Position numbers and translations under genes: made by a program. From the NCBI RefSeq assembly GCF_050947875.1, contig NC_134572.1:121081105-121145104 (forward strand): a stretch of 64,000 nt of DNA, given 5' to 3'. Below are positions 32,046-46,452 of the stretch, in pieces. The notes under the pieces were generated by a model. It searched no databases. It had not been told where the DNA came from and worked only from the letters and a program-made list of their open reading frames with translations. Within the stretch, counting starts at the first letter, position 1. Every line of letters starts with the position of its first letter. This stretch comes from Dermacentor variabilis (taxonomy: Eukaryota; Arthropoda; Arachnida; Ixodida; Ixodidae).

Positions 32046-33299
32046 ATCTAGCAGAATTATTCAAGAGCACTGGATAATTGAGCGAATGATAGTACGTGAC
32101 AGCTCTCACTATAGGTGTGGCATTAAACAAGAAGAAAAAATGCGCTGAGGATTGTTCGACTTCCTCTGCCATGCGAGACCTGGAGCCAATTTCGTCAATG
32201 TGCAGATTCGCTTAGTGATCGTGCGAAGGCTTTTTGTTTGTAAAATATTTCTGCACTGAAATGGCTGCACAGCTTACACTCTATTATAGTATACCCTGCC
32301 GATTATTTTACTATATATCTTCTGATACGTATCTACTAGTACGCATCTGCCAAAAGTTTGCTGCTGGTCCACGAAATATCCAGAGATTACAAAGAAAAGC
32401 GCACCCTCAAACGGCCAGGTAAAGTGCTTTTTGCAATGACAATGTGACCACACGTTCCCTGTAGTTCGCGGCAACTTCTTTGAAAAAGAGGATGGAGAAT
32501 CGTTTGCCCTCCCGAGCAATCGAACGTACTTTGTGTGACGACGAGAGCTTGGCATTTATTCATGAGAAAAACGGAAAGGCCAAAGCCAACCGAGAAAGCA
32601 CGGCATAACCGAATTTGTGCAGGAGGTCCTCAATACCGAGCGGATGAGCAAAGAAATCTCTACTAGGAATGCCACGATTGCTTTCTTTTTGTTTGCGTTA
32701 AGCGGGGTCCTCAGGATCGCTGGTCACGTTGTGCGGTCGGAATCGCTTGGGATGCGCCAATTGTAGGGACGAGGTAAGATGGATAGAGCTGAGCAAAGAG
32801 TTGGGAGACCCAGTGGAGCCTGTGAGCTTAGTGGGAGTATCGTGTGACCTGGTACACACAAAACCAAGATTCCCAGTACGCCGCATCGAACCACTCAAGG
32901 CAGTAAAAGAAACATATCTGTTTGGGCAAGGGGCGACAAAGAGAAAAACATACGCCGTTTATATGAGAGGCACGTCGGTACGCTCTTTCAGTAGTTGCTG
33001 CATTCCAGTTAAAGTGCCCCCTTCCTGCTCACGAGGTCACGCCATCGACACTTTCAATTACACTTTTATTAGCTTGGTGTACTGCCTAGGTTATCGCGGC
33101 AAATGAGCGGTGGAAGACGTATAGGGGCAGCGTCACTAGAATATTTAGTTGTTACCGCATGGCAGAATCGTGTACACAACAATGATGTTTAGGTGAGCTG
33201 GCACAGCAGTCAATGTAAACGATCAATCAACCCAAGAGCACTGACGAGTGCTAGATGGTGCACACCGGTGTTAAAACAGCGCGACAGAAGTGACCAAAG
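32046..33299 (+). other. Intron sequence, unassigned
   Basis: No recognised repeat. A short block at 32714-32772 has acceptor- and donor-like edges (CCTCAG, GAG|GTAAGA) but unequal phases and no domain, so it is not called as an exon. Confidence 0.45.
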
Positions 33300-33329
33300 C
33301 AAAAGACTACAAGGGTCAAAGCGCTGCGT

Positions 33330-33622
33330 CTTTTGCGTTTTAATGCGAAAGCAATAATGCCCCATTGCACGAACATTCGTGGGCGTAGCCGGCGTGACTG
33401 AAAGATGCTACTAAAATTGACCGATGGCGCAACGAGGAAGAACATGTCAGAAAAATGTTCGGATGGACGTCCAATGTCTCGGGGACGTTCCTGTAAACAA
33501 AGTAAATTAATGGATATGAAACGAAAATTTGGTAAATTGCAGTCTGGGGGCAAATCAAACCCGGGCCTCGAGGGTACTCGATGACCACGCTTCCCCAACG
33601 CCGCGGTGGCTCCACGATTGTT
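33330..33622 (-). repeat. SINE-like element with tRNA-like head
   Basis: On the - strand it opens GTGGAGCCACCGCGGCGTTG, has a weak B-box-like GGGTTTGATTTGC, and ends with GGGGCATTATTGCTTTCGCA and TTAAAA. The end motif resembles the TTTCGCGTTAAAA end of family G. The head is tRNA-like in layout only, and the assignment is tentative. Confidence 0.4.
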
Positions 33623-34509
33623 GTTGAGTAAAGGTGTGCCTAATGCGTGAATCACTGGACACGTGAGGCCCAGTTAACGGGGAGGAGGTGGCACCACGTT
33701 AAGAGCGCATAAAATGAGTGCATAAAATAAAAAAGATGCATTAATGTCAAATTGAACGACGCTGAGCGGTCCCTCGTGTTCTGAACTCCTCACGGACAAG
33801 AAAGCGTGTAGAGATGCGTGGTGCGTTGTGATTTGGCCTTACCGAGGTGCATTTAGAACGCAGGCAAGAGCTTGCGGTGACAAGAAACGCACTGAAAGAA
33901 ATATTTCACCCAAAGGGAATCTAAAGCTTTCGAATTCCCGACCTAAGCACTCCAAAGTGTCTCTGCCGAATTTTCTTTGTGCTTTGCTTCATTCTTTCGC
34001 CTTGTTACAGTTCCTGTTTAACCTGCCCCAAGGTGGACACTGAGTAACCGTCTTATGGAGGCTTTTTGCGTGCTGAGTTTCTGAAACACGTTACGGGTAT
34101 AAAATTGCCTGGGTTCACACAGATATTCCAAACTACGGATCACGACTCCAGGGTTGCTCTCACCTTTGTTGTTTCTGTGTCTATTCGCCGCAGGAAGGGA
34201 AGATGAACGAAGCTAAGGGGAGCTGATGTTTTGTTAATCATGACCCTATAAAACCAACAGCCAATGAAGCCAAGGAAAGCATAGGGTTTTCCTTGGCTTT
34301 TTCCATAGCATTTTTTCCTTGTCACGAAAATAAAACTAACTAGGATGCAACCTTGCACAAGGTGTTTTTTATGTGTTTTCTTTCATCCACGCCGTTGGCC
34401 CCTTCTTTACCATTTCTAATTTTCTCCAAAGTTATTTTCACTAACAAGGTCATGCGCCTCTGTTCCCAGGATTTTATGCTATACAACCGCGCTCTTGTGA
34501 AGCAGGGAG

Positions 34510-34605
34510 CACATTTAGGGCGATAATAGCGCTAAGGATTCCTTGTCGCGGAAAATCCGGTGTCGGCATCGTTGTCATCCGTGAGCGAAAATTTTCGTAC
34601 ATATT
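34510..34605 (-). repeat. Fragment related to family G end
   Basis: On the - strand GATGCCGACACCGGATTTTC followed by GCGACAAGG and AGCGCTATTATCGC. The motif GCCGATGCCGACACCGGATT also precedes the end of family G copy 1 at 31985-32008. Confidence 0.45.
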
Positions 34606-34684
34606 GAGGTATCTGTATGTTTGCTATAAGGCTTGTCGCATATGCGGGCTATACTGCCATCCCATTCTATCACTAAAGTTGCTC

Positions 34685-34897
34685 ATACTTTAGTGGTTCT
34701 TCAACGTGCACCTAAGTCTAAGTAAACTGGGGATTTCGCATTTTGCCCCCATGAACATTTTATTGTACTTTCTTTTAAATTTTCAATATTGCCAGTTTCT
34801 TCCCGAGACCATAGCAGGTGGGCGTACTACATGCAGGTTGGTCCAATAATACCTATAAGAAATGCGGCCGCCGTGGCCGGGATTCAATCCCGCGAGC
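34685..34897 (-). repeat. Decayed Ruka-like SINE with internal insert
   Basis: Body part CTTCAACGTGCACCTAAGTC to GCATTTTGCCCCCATG (34698-34752), then about 106 unrelated bases, then AATGCGGCCGCCGTGGCCGG and GATTCAATCCCGCGA (34859-34897). The head is lost after the B box. Two pieces in correct order indicate one old copy split by an insertion. Confidence 0.7.
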
Positions 34898-34963
34898 AAA
34901 AAGCACAATATGATTGAGAGACGCCAGTGTGGGAGACCCCAGTTTAATATTGAAACCGGGGAC

Positions 34964-35097
34964 TTTAACGCGCACGTAAATATAACAGGGCATTTTTGCA
35001 TTTGACTCCCTATTTAACTTCACTTGCCGTGGTCTGGATCGAACCCACGACATTGAGTTCAGCAGCGCAAATACGTAGCCACAGGGTTACCGGGGTG
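34964..35097 (-). repeat. Decayed Ruka-like SINE
   Basis: GACTTTAACGCGCACGTAAA, GCATTTTTGCATTTGACTCC, GGATCGAACCCACGACATTG and CCACAGGGTTACCGGGGTGG match the SINE body, B box and head in order, with many substitutions. It ends about 60 bp upstream of exon B. Confidence 0.7.
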
Positions 35098-35160
35098 GGT
35101 GGAATTTTTTTTTTTTCAGGCGAACACTTTTAAACAGGTGATGCCGCCTTCTCCACGCAG

Positions 35161-35295
35161 CCTCCTCGCTGGGCAGCCACTGTGACCATGACGAGGCCTG
35201 CGCTTACTCGGTGGCGCACTCGTCATGCCAGGAGAACGAATGTCGCTGCATCGACGGGCACGCTGCGGATTCCCAGTCCACAAAGTGTACACCGT
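35161..35295 (+). CDS. EB/EGF-like exon B of the membrane protein gene
   Basis: A 135-bp exon (45 codons) with acceptor GCCTTCTCCACGCAG and consensus donor CCGT|GTAAGT. It enters and exits in phase 1 and so joins exon A (30418-30558) directly in frame; the junction codon becomes GCC, Ala. The product contains SHCDHDEACAYS, SSCQENECRC, IDGHAAD and TKCTP, with spacing C-x5-C-x8-C-x4-C-x-C-x12-C, again an EB/EGF-like six-cysteine module. GC content and codon use stand out from the AT-rich, SINE-filled intron around it. The first of the two modules is slightly longer between Cys 3 and Cys 4. Confidence 0.87.
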
Positions 35296-35798
35296 GTAAG
35301 TGGCGCACGTCTAATCGAAATCAACGCACTTTGACCGGAATTAGATTAAGTGACCTGCCTTACCAAATGCCAAACTATTTACCTATAAGATGGGCTGCGA
35401 GGAACCAGTTGACAGCTACATGACTATTTAGTGCTGTTGCGCATGGGATATCGTAGGCTGGCTTGTACGCCAACCGAGTGAAATTGTGAAGAGGCATTGC
35501 GAACTGGACTTACCCGAGTTTAAGGTGTATTTGCGGGCAATGACTGACGCCAGAAAGGCGGGGAGAAGCGCCAAGTGTATTCTCATGGGAAAGCATTTTT
35601 TTTTTCACACAAATCAGCACTGGCGGTGGACAGTAGAGGTATAGAGATTACATCTTGTTTTGTGCAGTCATGTACGCAGAGCTCATCGCTCCCTAGACAT
35701 CGATATAAGGGACCTCTACAGACAGACGGTGCAAACGATGGGTTCAACAATGGAAACAGTTATTGATTACGTCATGCGCAAGAGAAAAATGAGATATC

Positions 35799-35804
<6 letters not shown>
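35296..35804 (+). other. Intron sequence, unassigned
   Basis: Nothing recognised before the microsatellite. Confidence 0.5.

Positions 35805-35842
<38 letters not shown>
35805..35842. repeat. (AT)n microsatellite at RTE 3' side
   Basis: About 19 AT units, directly abutting the ATC-repeat end of the RTE element. Its counterpart lies at 38688-38781 on the other side. Confidence 0.97.
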
Positions 35843-39848
<4,006 letters not shown>

Positions 39849-39960
39849 CCCGTGGTGTGGCCATCTTGGAGAGCACCGAGCTCACAACCATTGTGAGCGT
39901 CGTCGTGTCGCTGATGCTCTTCACTGCACTCTTCTGCCTCGTCTTTAGGTTCTGTCGCAA
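39849..39960 (+). CDS. Transmembrane exon C of the membrane protein gene
   Basis: A 112-bp exon with acceptor TTCTGCACCACAG and strong donor GCAA|GTGAGT. Entered in phase 1 it continues exon B in frame; it exits in phase 2. It encodes SRGVAILESTELTT, then the helix IVSVVVSLMLFTALFCLVF, then the basic stop-transfer RFCRK. This gives one membrane span with an extracellular N-side and positive charges on the cytoplasmic side, so with exons A and B it forms a type I membrane protein. The frame is GC-rich in wobble positions, unlike the intron sequence. Further tail exons should follow downstream and are only tentatively placed. Confidence 0.85.
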
Positions 39961-41115
39961 GTGAGTTTCCCGAACCTTCTTACTGTTGCTGCTTATTGAC
40001 TGCAATATCTCGAAACACTTACTTATTGTAATTAATATGTCAATATATGCGTGCTTAAACCATAGGAAGGGCGGTGCTCTGTTTACCGCCATTAAATAGA
40101 CACTCGCAGCTCCTTGCGAACCAACAGCGCTTGTATCTATCTAATCGATGTTAGTGAATCGGTTGAGCGATGTTACGATGCCCAAGCGCAGGATATTGTT
40201 GCCACTATAATTATACGGGTCGCTTAGAACGATGCTCAAAGCATATTATCGAACTGTGCCGATAGCCACCGAGTCAGATTAAATGTGCTGTAAAGTAGAA
40301 TTTGTTGTGTAAGTTGGATCCGTATCTGAGGCGGGTTCTGTTGTCCGAAGGACATTTTTATAGCGATGGTCAGTTCAATTGTCCCTAAGTGCTAAGTTTC
40401 TTATTGTCGTTATTTGCTTGGTACAGCACCATGTACCAATATTTGTTTCTGTTATACATAATGTCTCGAAAATGAGTGGACGAGTTCACTGATGAGTTCT
40501 ATGAGAATAACTTGATTCTGGCTTACACGCACACGGCTCAAGCAGTGCCTCCTCACATATCGACATGGTCAAATGTTTCAACAGAGACTTTATTTGGTGA
40601 CGGCACAAAACACGTGAATTCCATCCAACATACACGCGAGGAACGTAAATCTGAGGTCGAGATTTGAATACCACGAGCAGTAGGTTTGCCAATGTCCTTG
40701 GAGGCACCAGCAGTCTAGGAAAAAAAGCTAGTCCTTCTTAATTAAAAGTTGGAATTGATCCCATATCTTCTGAGTACACGCGTAGCTTACCGCCCGAATA
40801 TTTAGAAAACAATACCTCCTTTTTAAAATCATTGCCCAAAGCATTTCTGGCAACAATGGTCTCGCGCGGCATTTTGGCACTAGGTTACAGCTGATCGTAT
40901 GTGTAAGCATTGCGTAGGGTAAGCCCGCAAGTTAGCATGGATAGAGAAAATATGTGCGTTTAGGATACCAGCACAAATTTCATCAGCTGAATCCCGTAAT
41001 TCCCAAATGACAGTAGTGGCAGTGTCACGTAGGCACAACGTATGGTTACTATAGTCTGCGTTGCGCATACTATGGCCCCGATTCCAAGGCTAGGTCTTTG
41101 TCATGTAGATGGTAT
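39961..41115 (+). other. Intron or downstream sequence, unassigned
   Basis: Nothing recognised. Confidence 0.5.
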
Positions 41116-41456
41116 TCAATATATTTTCACCAATCTACAAGCGAGCAGGCATACGTGCACATGAGGACCAGTGCTTTGGCATAAATACGGTGAAAAAAAT
41201 ATTTGTGCTTGGCTCACCGGCATGGGTGCACCGAATTCTTGACGCAGGGCCCGCTCCCGTCCTCCCGACCGCAACAGAACGGGCGAGGCAACGTCACAAA
41301 GTCCAGACGCTGTGGTGGTTGGCTCTGGGGAAGCATCGCTGGGCAAAAGCGGCGAGCCTTCGGCTGCCAAAGAAGTTCCCGGTTCACTAAGATCATCGCG
41401 CACCTCGGTGGAATATACGGCTTCACGTGTCCCCAGTTAACCCAAGCTGGAACCAC
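41116..41456 (-). pseudogene. Possible LTR-retrotransposon pol end fragment
   Basis: A locally GC-rich block. On the - strand one frame reads VRDDLSEPGTSLAAEGSPLL, then SPEPTTTASGL, then SPVLLRSGGRERALRQ; another reads PPQRLDFVTLPR. Pro/Ser/Glu-rich tails ending in an RRSGRERRPPQRL-type motif are found after the integrase of Ty3/gypsy-like elements. The two halves are in different frames. No integrase core is visible nearby, so this remains a guess. Confidence 0.25.
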
Positions 41457-41962
41457 AATTAGACACGCGACGCATACAGCGAGACCTCACGTCCTTCTTC
41501 TGCGACGCAATGTAATACAGCACCGGCTTGAACGCTGAATAAAATTTCACATTAATAACAGAATGAGATGCACCCAGTCTAAATAAGCGTGGCAGCAGCA
41601 CCGGTTACACGAGGGCAACCGAAGAATTACATAGTGCTATGCGCAGTGTCCAGAATGTGCACAAAATGAAAAGAAAAGAAATGCAGGTTCTTTGTGTAAG
41701 TAGGATTGAACAGAAAGCAAATGAATTTTCTACGTATGATCTTGAGAGATACGGCAGGAGTCTGTGAAATTCCAGTAGATATGATAAAGGATGGGCGAGG
41801 TCTTGTACTGGTACACTTCGTTGCCTCATAACTTCAAGAGATCATGAAACTTGCAAAATGCCAAAGTGACAAACATTAGGAAAAGAGACGCTAAATAATT
41901 GAACAACCGGTTAGCTTGTTCTTTGTACAGTGCAAATTATTCGTTAAGATAATTTTGTATGA

Positions 41963-42001
41963 GTCACCCACCGTGGTGGCGTAGTGGCTATGGCGTTGCG
42001 C
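41963..42001 (+). repeat. tRNA-like SINE head fragment
   Basis: CACCCACCGTGGTGGCGTAG followed by TGGCTATGGCGTTGCGCT matches the start and A-box region of Ruka-like SINEs. The rest of the element is missing. Confidence 0.5.
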
Positions 42002-42403
42002 TAAATGAACCAACCAGCTCAATTTTCAACCCTTCTGTGATAAAGAGTGGAGTCGAGCTTAATTAATCTCTATAGTATAGCTGCCAAAAATACAGTCCAG
42101 AGCAGACTAAGAAGGTAAAGTTAGTGATCGTTGTTACCTTAATTGGTGCCGTAATGCTGGTACTATATTTTTGCGGAATATGAATGGGAAGTTGGACGGG
42201 GGCGTGAGGGAAGGGGGATGATAATTACGAGAGGAAATGTTCAGACAGTGCGTTCTAGGTGATAAATAGAAGAACAAAAACGAAGTGGGCTGTTAGATGG
42301 GTTGCTATACCCAGCCATTATAAGCTCAAATAAGATATTACTTTAGAACATCGCTTACCTTTCCGATAAACACACATGTTTGAGCAACAGTGCACTGAAA
42401 ACA
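42002..42403. other. Unassigned stretch
   Basis: Nothing recognised. Confidence 0.5.
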
Positions 42404-42595
42404 GCGCACTGAAAACGAATACGAAGGAAGACGTCGACACCAACACAAGCGCTGACTTTCTCACTGAAAAAGTTATAGAATGGACAAGTTAATATACACA
42501 TGAAATGCGCTTGTGCATTACGACTTCCTTCGTCTTCGTTTTGAGTGCGCTATTGCCTGTTTGGCATGAATCAAAACCCACTCGCCCAGTTTTCC
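42404..42595 (+). mobile_element. Penelope-type remnant with inverted arms
   Basis: Arms 42404-42434 and 42520-42550 (31 bp, 28 matching) begin GCGCACTGAAAACGAATACG. Between them is CACAAGCGCTGACTTTCTCA, which resembles GAGCGCTAACTTCCAACTGA on the same strand of the coding Penelope-like copy at about 16285-16305. Beyond the right arm comes CCCACTCGCCCAGTTTTCC, similar to the CCAACTMGCCC terminus of the other copies. Arms, spacer and terminus together support a heavily truncated Penelope-type copy. No coding sequence. Confidence 0.55.
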
Positions 42596-43921
42596 ATACT
42601 CTTTCACATAAGAAGGATCTACATAAGAAAAAAGGGCTTTTATTTGCAGAAACTAGCTGAACCTAAGGTCCCTGAATGAACAAAGCGACTCTGGCTCGAC
42701 CTAATCAGTGTCGCTGTCATCATAAATGTCGATCACCGCTGCTTCATTGCTAGCCGCGTCACTATTGTCTGTATAGCCATGATCGTCGTCCTTCAACTTG
42801 AAACCAACAACGGGGCTTTGATATTACACCATGGCGAAATGTCCCTAAAAAAATTGCCTGTGGTTTAGCTCTGGTTAACCCTAGTTGAATTGCGAAATCA
42901 AGAGCTGCATGGCTACGCTTGTGGTGTTAGCTCGTGATTAAGCGTCTGGTTTATCTCTGTTCTATAGACACGACAAGACACACTGTTCAGGTTACGACTA
43001 GGTAACGTCTACGCAGCGTCTCATTCCGACGCTCTCGAGAACTCAAAGCGGTCTCTTACGCAGTTGAAGAGTCACTCCGGGACGTGGCACGAATTTAAAA
43101 ATAAGGCCGATATTACCTATTCATGAATAGCTGACGAAGTTCACGAAATTGTGGAAACCGACCTCTTGTGTTTTGGATGGCATTGTGGCTGTGCTTTCCG
43201 ATAGTGTGCATGGGGTTTACACGTGGCTGTTTGGCTAGCATGCGCTGCCATCATCACCGGCCAGAAACAAAGAAATGATCACTCCAAAGATACTCTATTT
43301 TCATGACCAATGTAACGGCGTGAGCATTATGCTAGCAAATAGCGTAACCTGTCTGAAGGTGTGTGCTACGTAGGACAGCTGTATTTAGCAGTAATATGGG
43401 GTTTGCATTGTAAGAATGCGTCTGATAGAGGAATGACCTTATAGGCGCGATGAAATGGAGTTTTCCGTAAATGACAAGTGCCGGCAGAGAACAGAGGGGA
43501 GCTGTGTACTTAATGTATCGAATAAAATGCAAAATATAGTAGCACGCCGACGTCATATTATTCCTCTCGTCTTACAGCGCAGATAATCATATGATGCAGC
43601 ACACTTTACTGGCTTTCTTTTCTTCCTTGTCTACTTCACAAATAATCTTACGTAATGCAGCGTCGTCTCGATAGCGGCAGCGAGAAAGTTTTTTACCATC
43701 GAATTCAACACAAAAGGTATTGCCTAATTCCTGGCAGAATCCTTGCGTGGTCACACTAAAAATAACTAATAGAAATTAGAGGACTGGATTGAGAATGTGA
43801 AATCTTATTAGGCGCACAACATTGCTAGTATCGTTCAATGCTCTTCACGTACCCGGGTCTGATCACTTATTCGCATTCATCAGCCCTCTTAGTAAAGATT
43901 GCTACATGAGGACTCATTCAG
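42596..43921. other. Unassigned stretch
   Basis: About 1.3 kb with nothing recognised except the possible exon at its end. Confidence 0.45.
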
Positions 43922-43975
43922 AAGACGAAAGAAAACCGGACTGCCATCAGGTCTCACCAGAAGCAGCCGATTAAG
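43922..43975 (+). CDS. Possible cytoplasmic-tail exon
   Basis: A 54-bp block between CATTCAG and donor TTAAG|GTAAGG. Entered in phase 2 after exon C it reads RRKKTGLPSGLTRSSRL, a basic tail that would fit directly behind the transmembrane helix. The pyrimidine tract before the acceptor is poor, and a second frame is also open. Low confidence. Confidence 0.25.
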
Positions 43976-43994
43976 GTAAGGACTTACTACGTTC

Positions 43995-44568
43995 TGTGGG
44001 GAGCACCCGCCTCCATTTCCTCCCGCGTACCCGCGTCGTCCCGTTCACACGTGGCCGACGGGTCAGGCCGGCGTAGACATAGAGAGAGGCACTACGCGCC
44101 CTCCCTTTCTCCGTTGCTCTTGTGACGCGCGTACCCCTCTCCCCCCACGCGGCTCACGGGGAAGGGAAACGTACCCGGCGGGCGAGGCGGACCTCCACTC
44201 GCAAAAAGGTAAAAAGGCATAAAAGCGCGCCACCGGGGGAGACCCTCTCTCATGGGACGCCGACACCTGGACCGCCTGGACGAAAGCACCTGCCGCATCC
44301 CGTGAGTGACCTCGTTTGTCTGACCCACCCAGACAACGAGGCAAGCCTATTTACTACTATTACTGAGAGGACGCCCCTCTGCGAGTGTTCATTATTGCTA
44401 ATAGCAATAAACGTTATAACCGTTGACGCCGCTGGTTGCCTTATTCGTTCGAACCCGGCGTAGCCGCGATTCCAGCGCTACGGGTTGGGAGTACCACGAG
44501 GCGACTGTCTGGGGCTAGATCCGGAGCTTGCCTTCAGCCCTAGCCGCACGCAGAGTGGAAGCCCCACA
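43995..44568 (+). mobile_element. Probable solo LTR of an LTR retrotransposon
   Basis: A 574-bp block that begins TGTGGGG and ends with the exact inverse CCCCACA. Near-identical 5-bp flanks CGTTC (43990-43994) and CGTTG (44569-44573) look like a target duplication. Inside, a TATA-like GCATAAAAGC lies at 44217-44226 and a polyadenylation signal AATAAA at 44406-44411, in the order expected of an LTR promoter and terminator on the + strand. There is no gag or pol beside it. Distinctly GC-rich compared with the flanks. Confidence 0.6.
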
Positions 44569-44580
44569 CGTTGGACGCCA
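44561..44580 (-). promoter_or_regulatory. tRNA-Lys-like primer-binding-site motif in inverse orientation
   Basis: On the - strand TGGCGTCCAACGTGTGGGGC resembles the known PBS TGGCGCCCAACGTGGGGC complementary to tRNA-Lys(CUU). It overlaps the right end of the LTR-like block and points towards it. Because CCCCACA and TGTGGGG flank it, an LTR on the opposite strand starting at 44583 is an alternative reading. Confidence 0.4.
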
Positions 44581-44655
44581 AATGTGGGGGCTCCAAATGA
44601 GGTGAAAACACAACACCGTAGAGTCAAGGCGTCGCAGAATTATTTAATGATTCCC

Positions 44656-44880
44656 TGCCTGCCGTGGTACCTTTGCGGCTATGGCATTGATTAAAGCTGC
44701 GGATGCGATTCCGAGCACAGCAGCCACATTTCGACGATGGCGAAATACAAAAAAAAAATGCTGAGTGCTTCAGCTTACGTGCTCGTTAAGAAACCCCAGT
44801 GGGTACAAATAAATTCGTCATCTGCCACTGCAGCGTGCCTTATAATCCGGTTGTGATTTTGGCACATACAGTACCGTAAT
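44656..44880 (+). repeat. Decayed Ruka-like SINE, full-length layout
   Basis: CCTGCCGTGGTACCTTTGCG, GCTATGGCAT, GATGCGATTCCGAGC, CACATTTCGACGATGGCGAA, TTACGTGCTCGTTAAGAAAC, CCCCAGTGGG, GTGCCTTATAATCCGG and GTGATTTTGGCACATACAGT follow the SINE order from head to tail with about one change in five. An old copy on the + strand. Confidence 0.75.
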
Positions 44881-46444
44881 TCAAGTAAAGACAACACTAA
44901 GCTTAGGTTCACAATGGCTTTGATAGAAAATAATATTGCATTTTGGTGAATATGTATTGAACGCGCGTATGTTTTCCTTCGAAATGTCTAACGCGAAAGC
45001 ATTACGTGACACCATACTTACATATATATTCTTTATTATTTTGCATACTTCATGTATATTGCTGTTTTTATTCAAACTACATGTGTTGATCAAGTATAAC
45101 TTGACATGAATGGTTTGACAGCACAAGTGTCGTGCTGCAAAAGTATGTGTAACTCTAATTAAGTTCGCCATTTTGTGTACATGTCATCATTTTTCAGGTT
45201 TACGAAACAAGTAGAAACTTACAAAAATATTTGTTCTCTTTAAACAGTTCTTTTTTTCTTCTACGTTCAAATATGTTCGCGTATGTGTTTGTTTATTTTT
45301 CTTCATCACGTGCATGCTGGCCTGTATCTGTACATGCTGTCCTGTATCTGTGCATGCGCAGTGTACCTAGAGCAAAGGCCCTTGTCAAGCTATTAAGCCT
45401 TTTGCTTTTGCTCCTGTTCCTGTTCCGGTACAGAAATAAAAAATAAAATGAAAAAAAAAACAATTAAGGTAGAGGCAATACTAACCTTCTTGGAGGTTAC
45501 AAACAACAGTACACAACCACGGCTCAAGCAGACACGCCTCGACGTGTGTTCTGTGTACTACGCAGACAAACTGCAGTGATGCATGCAAGGTAACATTTAT
45601 CATCAACTAACCACCCTTGTATTGCACTAAACACCGAAGAATTTTAACATTCATCGTCAGCACCACCGCTAATTATCGTCAGTTAAAGCAAGCAGTGCAG
45701 AAAGCTTCGCTAACTTCGGTACCCATGGTGCGTGGGATACGCATAATGTTTTTTTTCTTGCAGTGGTAGATGAATAAACAGGGCCAGCTGAAGCGCAAAA
45801 GACGCGTTTACTGCATAACGAGCAGCTGTACCCGCTTCACAACTTCTTATTCGCTTACCGCCTCCGTTACTAGGAATAGCATGGCGATGAGTTCTAAGAT
45901 GAACTACGAGAACTTTAGAAGTTCCAAGTAAGAACTAAATAAGCGAACAGCTATATGAAGTTACGAAGATGAAAATGCGGTTTAATTCTAATAGAACACG
46001 CAGTGGTTGTGCAAGATTAAGAGCTTCCGGCATGTTAGTGTTGTGCTTATTGGCGAAAATAGCGTAGCAGGGAGGATGATACTCTCGTTTTGTATAACCT
46101 ACAGAACACTACCGGTGGTTCCCATTGCAGGTGTACACGTGCGAATGGCGAAGTTCTCACCCTAAGGGGTGCTTATGGCCGTGATCAAGTCGGAAGCTAC
46201 GAAAGTTAGAATTCCGCATGTGTTCCTAAACCATTGCTTACAATATGTTTAGCACGAAGCAAACACCTACTCATACAAACACACATGAAATAGCGTTCAC
46301 CCCGTCTGGTCTTGAGTAGCTATTGGTAAAAATAATGCACCGAATATACCAAGTACAAACTCTTCCCTTTTTTGAACTCCTTTCCTTGTGTACATTAAAA
46401 ACACACGCAATAGAAAGAACAGAATATACATGAAGATTGTCGTA
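44881..46444. other. Unassigned stretch
   Basis: No recognised repeat. It contains a strong acceptor-like TTTTTTTTCTTGCAG at 45749-45763 (see separate entry). Confidence 0.45.
45764..45795 (+). CDS. Possible terminal exon with immediate stop
   Basis: Directly after a strong acceptor (T-run, TTGCAG). Entered in phase 2 it adds only Asn/Ser-Gly-Arg and then TGA, followed at once by AATAAA at 45773-45778. It could close the cytoplasmic tail of the gene, either after exon C or after 43922-43975. The exon would be very short, and a chance acceptor is equally likely. Confidence 0.15.
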
Positions 46445-46452
46445 AACGTAGG

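Noticed and set aside
32714..32772. Possible exon between CCTCAG and GAG|GTAAGA in the first intron
   Set aside because: Phase 1 in and phase 0 out would break the frame between exons A and B.
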